Shown here one piece after another: positions 7,773 to 8,543 of a stretch of 8,543 nucleotides of DNA (positions within the stretch are counted from its first letter, which is position 1; the number at the start of each line of letters is the position of its first letter). This stretch comes from an uncultured bacterium. Its GTDB lineage: Bacteria; Patescibacteriota; Saccharimonadia; Saccharimonadales; Saccharimonadaceae. Location of the stretch: assembly GCA_937872185.1 (NCBI GenBank), contig CALMQN010000084.1:1-8543 (forward strand). The letters are read 5' to 3'. The position numbers and the translations under genes are program-made. Below the pieces are notes generated by a model. That model did not search any database. It saw nothing but the letters and a program-made list of their open reading frames with translations, and had not been told where the DNA came from.

Positions 7773-7852
7773 GCGCTTAAATACCTACTATAAGCATAAA
7801 CGTCTGAGGGCATTTTTACAAGGGTTATAACAGAGGAAAAAGGCTGTTTTTG
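7773..7852. other. 80-base intergenic gap
   Basis: This is the only intergenic stretch longer than two bases. It is A/T-rich and holds the candidate promoter. A short complementary pair (AACAG 7829-7833 and CTGTT 7844-7848) exists, but in the minus-strand transcript it is not followed by a U-tract, so no convincing terminator separates the PKD gene from the genes downstream. Read-through from the PKD gene is therefore possible. Confidence 0.6.
7787..7821 (-). promoter_or_regulatory. Candidate sigma-70-like promoter for the 1580-residue and kelch genes
   Basis: On the minus strand TTGTAA (7821-7816) and TATGCT (7798-7793) are separated by exactly 17 bases, each matching four of six consensus positions. 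An overlapping hexamer TATAGT (7792-7787) matches five of six as a -10 but has no partner at proper spacing. It lies in the only real gap of the window, just upstream of the long gene. Transcription would begin near 7780-7788, within about 20 bases of the ATG at 7772. Confidence 0.4.
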
Positions 7853-8543
7853 CTATGCTTGTTTAGGCACTAAAAGACCGCGCTTACGCAGCATGTGTTT
7901 CTCACGTACCTCGCCGAGCCAGAAGCTCGCAACAACGGCAATAATGCCCGTGTAGAGCGGCCACAGGACAAGTAATTGGTTGGTTGTTGAAACGGGTAGT
8001 GTCTCGCCGGTTGTTTCGGTCGATGTCTGGCCATTGACGATTGAGGCGACGGTAATAAAGGCCACACGGCCTGCAGCATCGGTCGCTTGGATAGAGATTT
8101 GGTAGACACCTGGCTTTTGATAGGTGTGCCCTGTTCTAAATGTCGTATTGTTGCTTCGAGGAACGACCTTGTTGTTGCTGTCTCCCCACTGGATATTGAT
8201 GGCATACGGTGGTGTACCACCAAGGACGTCGATTGGTATTGATAGTTCCTGTCCAGGGAAAGATCCACGGAATACCGCGTCTGTGTTCAGTAGTAGTTGT
8301 GTACCACCAAAGTCGAGCGGTGTGACAATGCCCGACTGCGCCGGAAGCACATCATAGAATCCAGTGATTATGTTCGAGTCTGGTCCGGCTTGGTTCAGCG
8401 CGTCGTATACTCGCGCAATGATTTTGTTTTCACCAAATAGCAAATCAATCTCTATCGAAAACGAGCCGACGTCGCTACATGGCCCCGATCCTGCAAAGAT
8501 ATCATTTTTAAATAGCTCTACAATCGTATCTTGCGGACAGGTG
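7853..8543 (-). CDS. PKD-domain surface protein with C-terminal membrane anchor (5' end outside window)
   Basis: The frame is open from the right edge (first whole codon at 8542) to TAG at 7853-7855, giving 229 residues; the start lies outside the window. The internal TTG at 8443 is not a credible start because the frame and its domain continue upstream. Residues 1-62 look like the end of a bacterial Ig-like sandwich (FKNDIFAGSGPC, then ENKIIARVYDALNQAGPDSN), with C2 and C22 probably paired. Residues 90-170 form a PKD-type fold: PIDVLGGTPPYAINIQWGDS, then GHTYQKPGVYQISIQATDAAG, the WGD and HTY positions being typical. A Thr/Ser linker leads to one hydrophobic helix (190-210, LLVLWPLYTGIIAVVASFWLG) and a basic tail (REKHMLRKRGLLVPKQA). 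The ectodomain should be outside and the tail inside. PKD and Ig-like folds usually serve adhesion or spacing; no catalytic motif is seen. Confidence 0.92.
   Translation of the reverse strand, partial: TCPQDTIVELFKNDIFAGSGPCSDVGSFSIEIDLLFGENKIIARVYDALNQAGPDSNIITGFYDVLPAQSGIVTPLDFGGTQLLLNTDAVFRGSFPGQELSIPIDVLGGTPPYAINIQWGDSNNKVVPRSNNTTFRTGHTYQKPGVYQISIQATDAAGRVAFITVASIVNGQTSTETTGETLPVSTTNQLLVLWPLYTGIIAVVASFWLGEVREKHMLRKRGLLVPKQA
8033..8275 (-). other. PKD domain (in-window residues 90-170)
   Basis: A run of beta strands of about 80 residues contains the PKD hallmarks: GGTPPY before a strand ending in WGDS, a variable loop, then GHTYQKPGVYQISIQATDAAG and a last strand VAFITVASI. Length and strand order fit the polycystic-kidney-disease repeat found in many extracellular bacterial proteins. 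Confidence 0.75.

Noticed and set aside
7829..7851. Possible rho-independent terminator after the PKD gene
   Set aside because: The stem is only five A/T-rich pairs, and in the minus-strand transcript no U-tract follows; the T-run lies on the plus-strand side, where there is no gene to terminate.
7950..8000. Sortase-type signal, from LPVST before the C-terminal hydrophobic helix of the PKD protein
   Set aside because: The motif lacks the final glycine of LPXTG, and about 19 residues follow the helix, longer than the few basic residues of usual sorting signals. A plain membrane anchor is simpler.
8441..8443. TTG as start codon of the PKD-domain protein
   Set aside because: The frame is open to the window edge, and the preceding residues form part of the same Ig-like sandwich, including a probable disulfide pair.

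Overview
All coding signal lies on the minus strand, in the order (transcription runs right to left): the 3' end of a PKD-domain membrane protein (7853-8543, start outside the window), a complete 1580-residue secreted repeat protein (3030-7772), and the first 1009 codons of a membrane-anchored kelch/glycine-rich protein (1-3027, end outside the window). No RNA gene, mobile element, CRISPR array or plus-strand gene is supported; the window is about 99% coding.

The organism is most likely a bacterium of the Candidate Phyla Radiation, with Saccharibacteria (TM7) my best guess. This rests on remembered family resemblance rather than a search: the 'INFQGRLLTASGATVPDG' N-terminal module followed by beta-strand repeats, kelch blades ending in 'INADGSLxSW', and PKD proteins with 'ARVYDALNQAGPDS' ahead of a C-terminal membrane helix are combinations I associate with that group. 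Base composition is intermediate. UGA is never read as an amino acid over more than 8 kb of coding sequence, which argues against the UGA=Gly lineages (Gracilibacteria, Absconditabacteria).

Region by region: 7853-8543 encodes Ig-like and PKD folds, one C-terminal membrane helix and a basic tail. The 80-base gap 7773-7852 carries a plausible sigma-70-like promoter (TTGTAA, 17 bases, TATGCT). 3030-7772 encodes a signal peptide, an N-terminal beta module, two copies of a roughly 370-residue beta-repeat super-unit, two tandem carbohydrate-binding-module-like sandwiches and a C-terminal beta module. Two bases after its stop codon, the kelch gene starts with its Shine-Dalgarno overlapping that stop. 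This protein has an N-terminal signal anchor, a beta-rich stalk of about 270 residues, and a kelch propeller whose first visible blade is interrupted by a glycine-rich domain of about 295 residues.

All three products are extracytoplasmic, with three different anchoring modes. All 24 cysteines seen in them fall as close local pairs, suggesting disulfide-stabilised surface proteins. The simplest reading is a cell-surface adhesion or glycan-binding locus. The individual families are known in outline; the unusual parts are the nested domain architecture, the super-repeat and the cysteine pairing.
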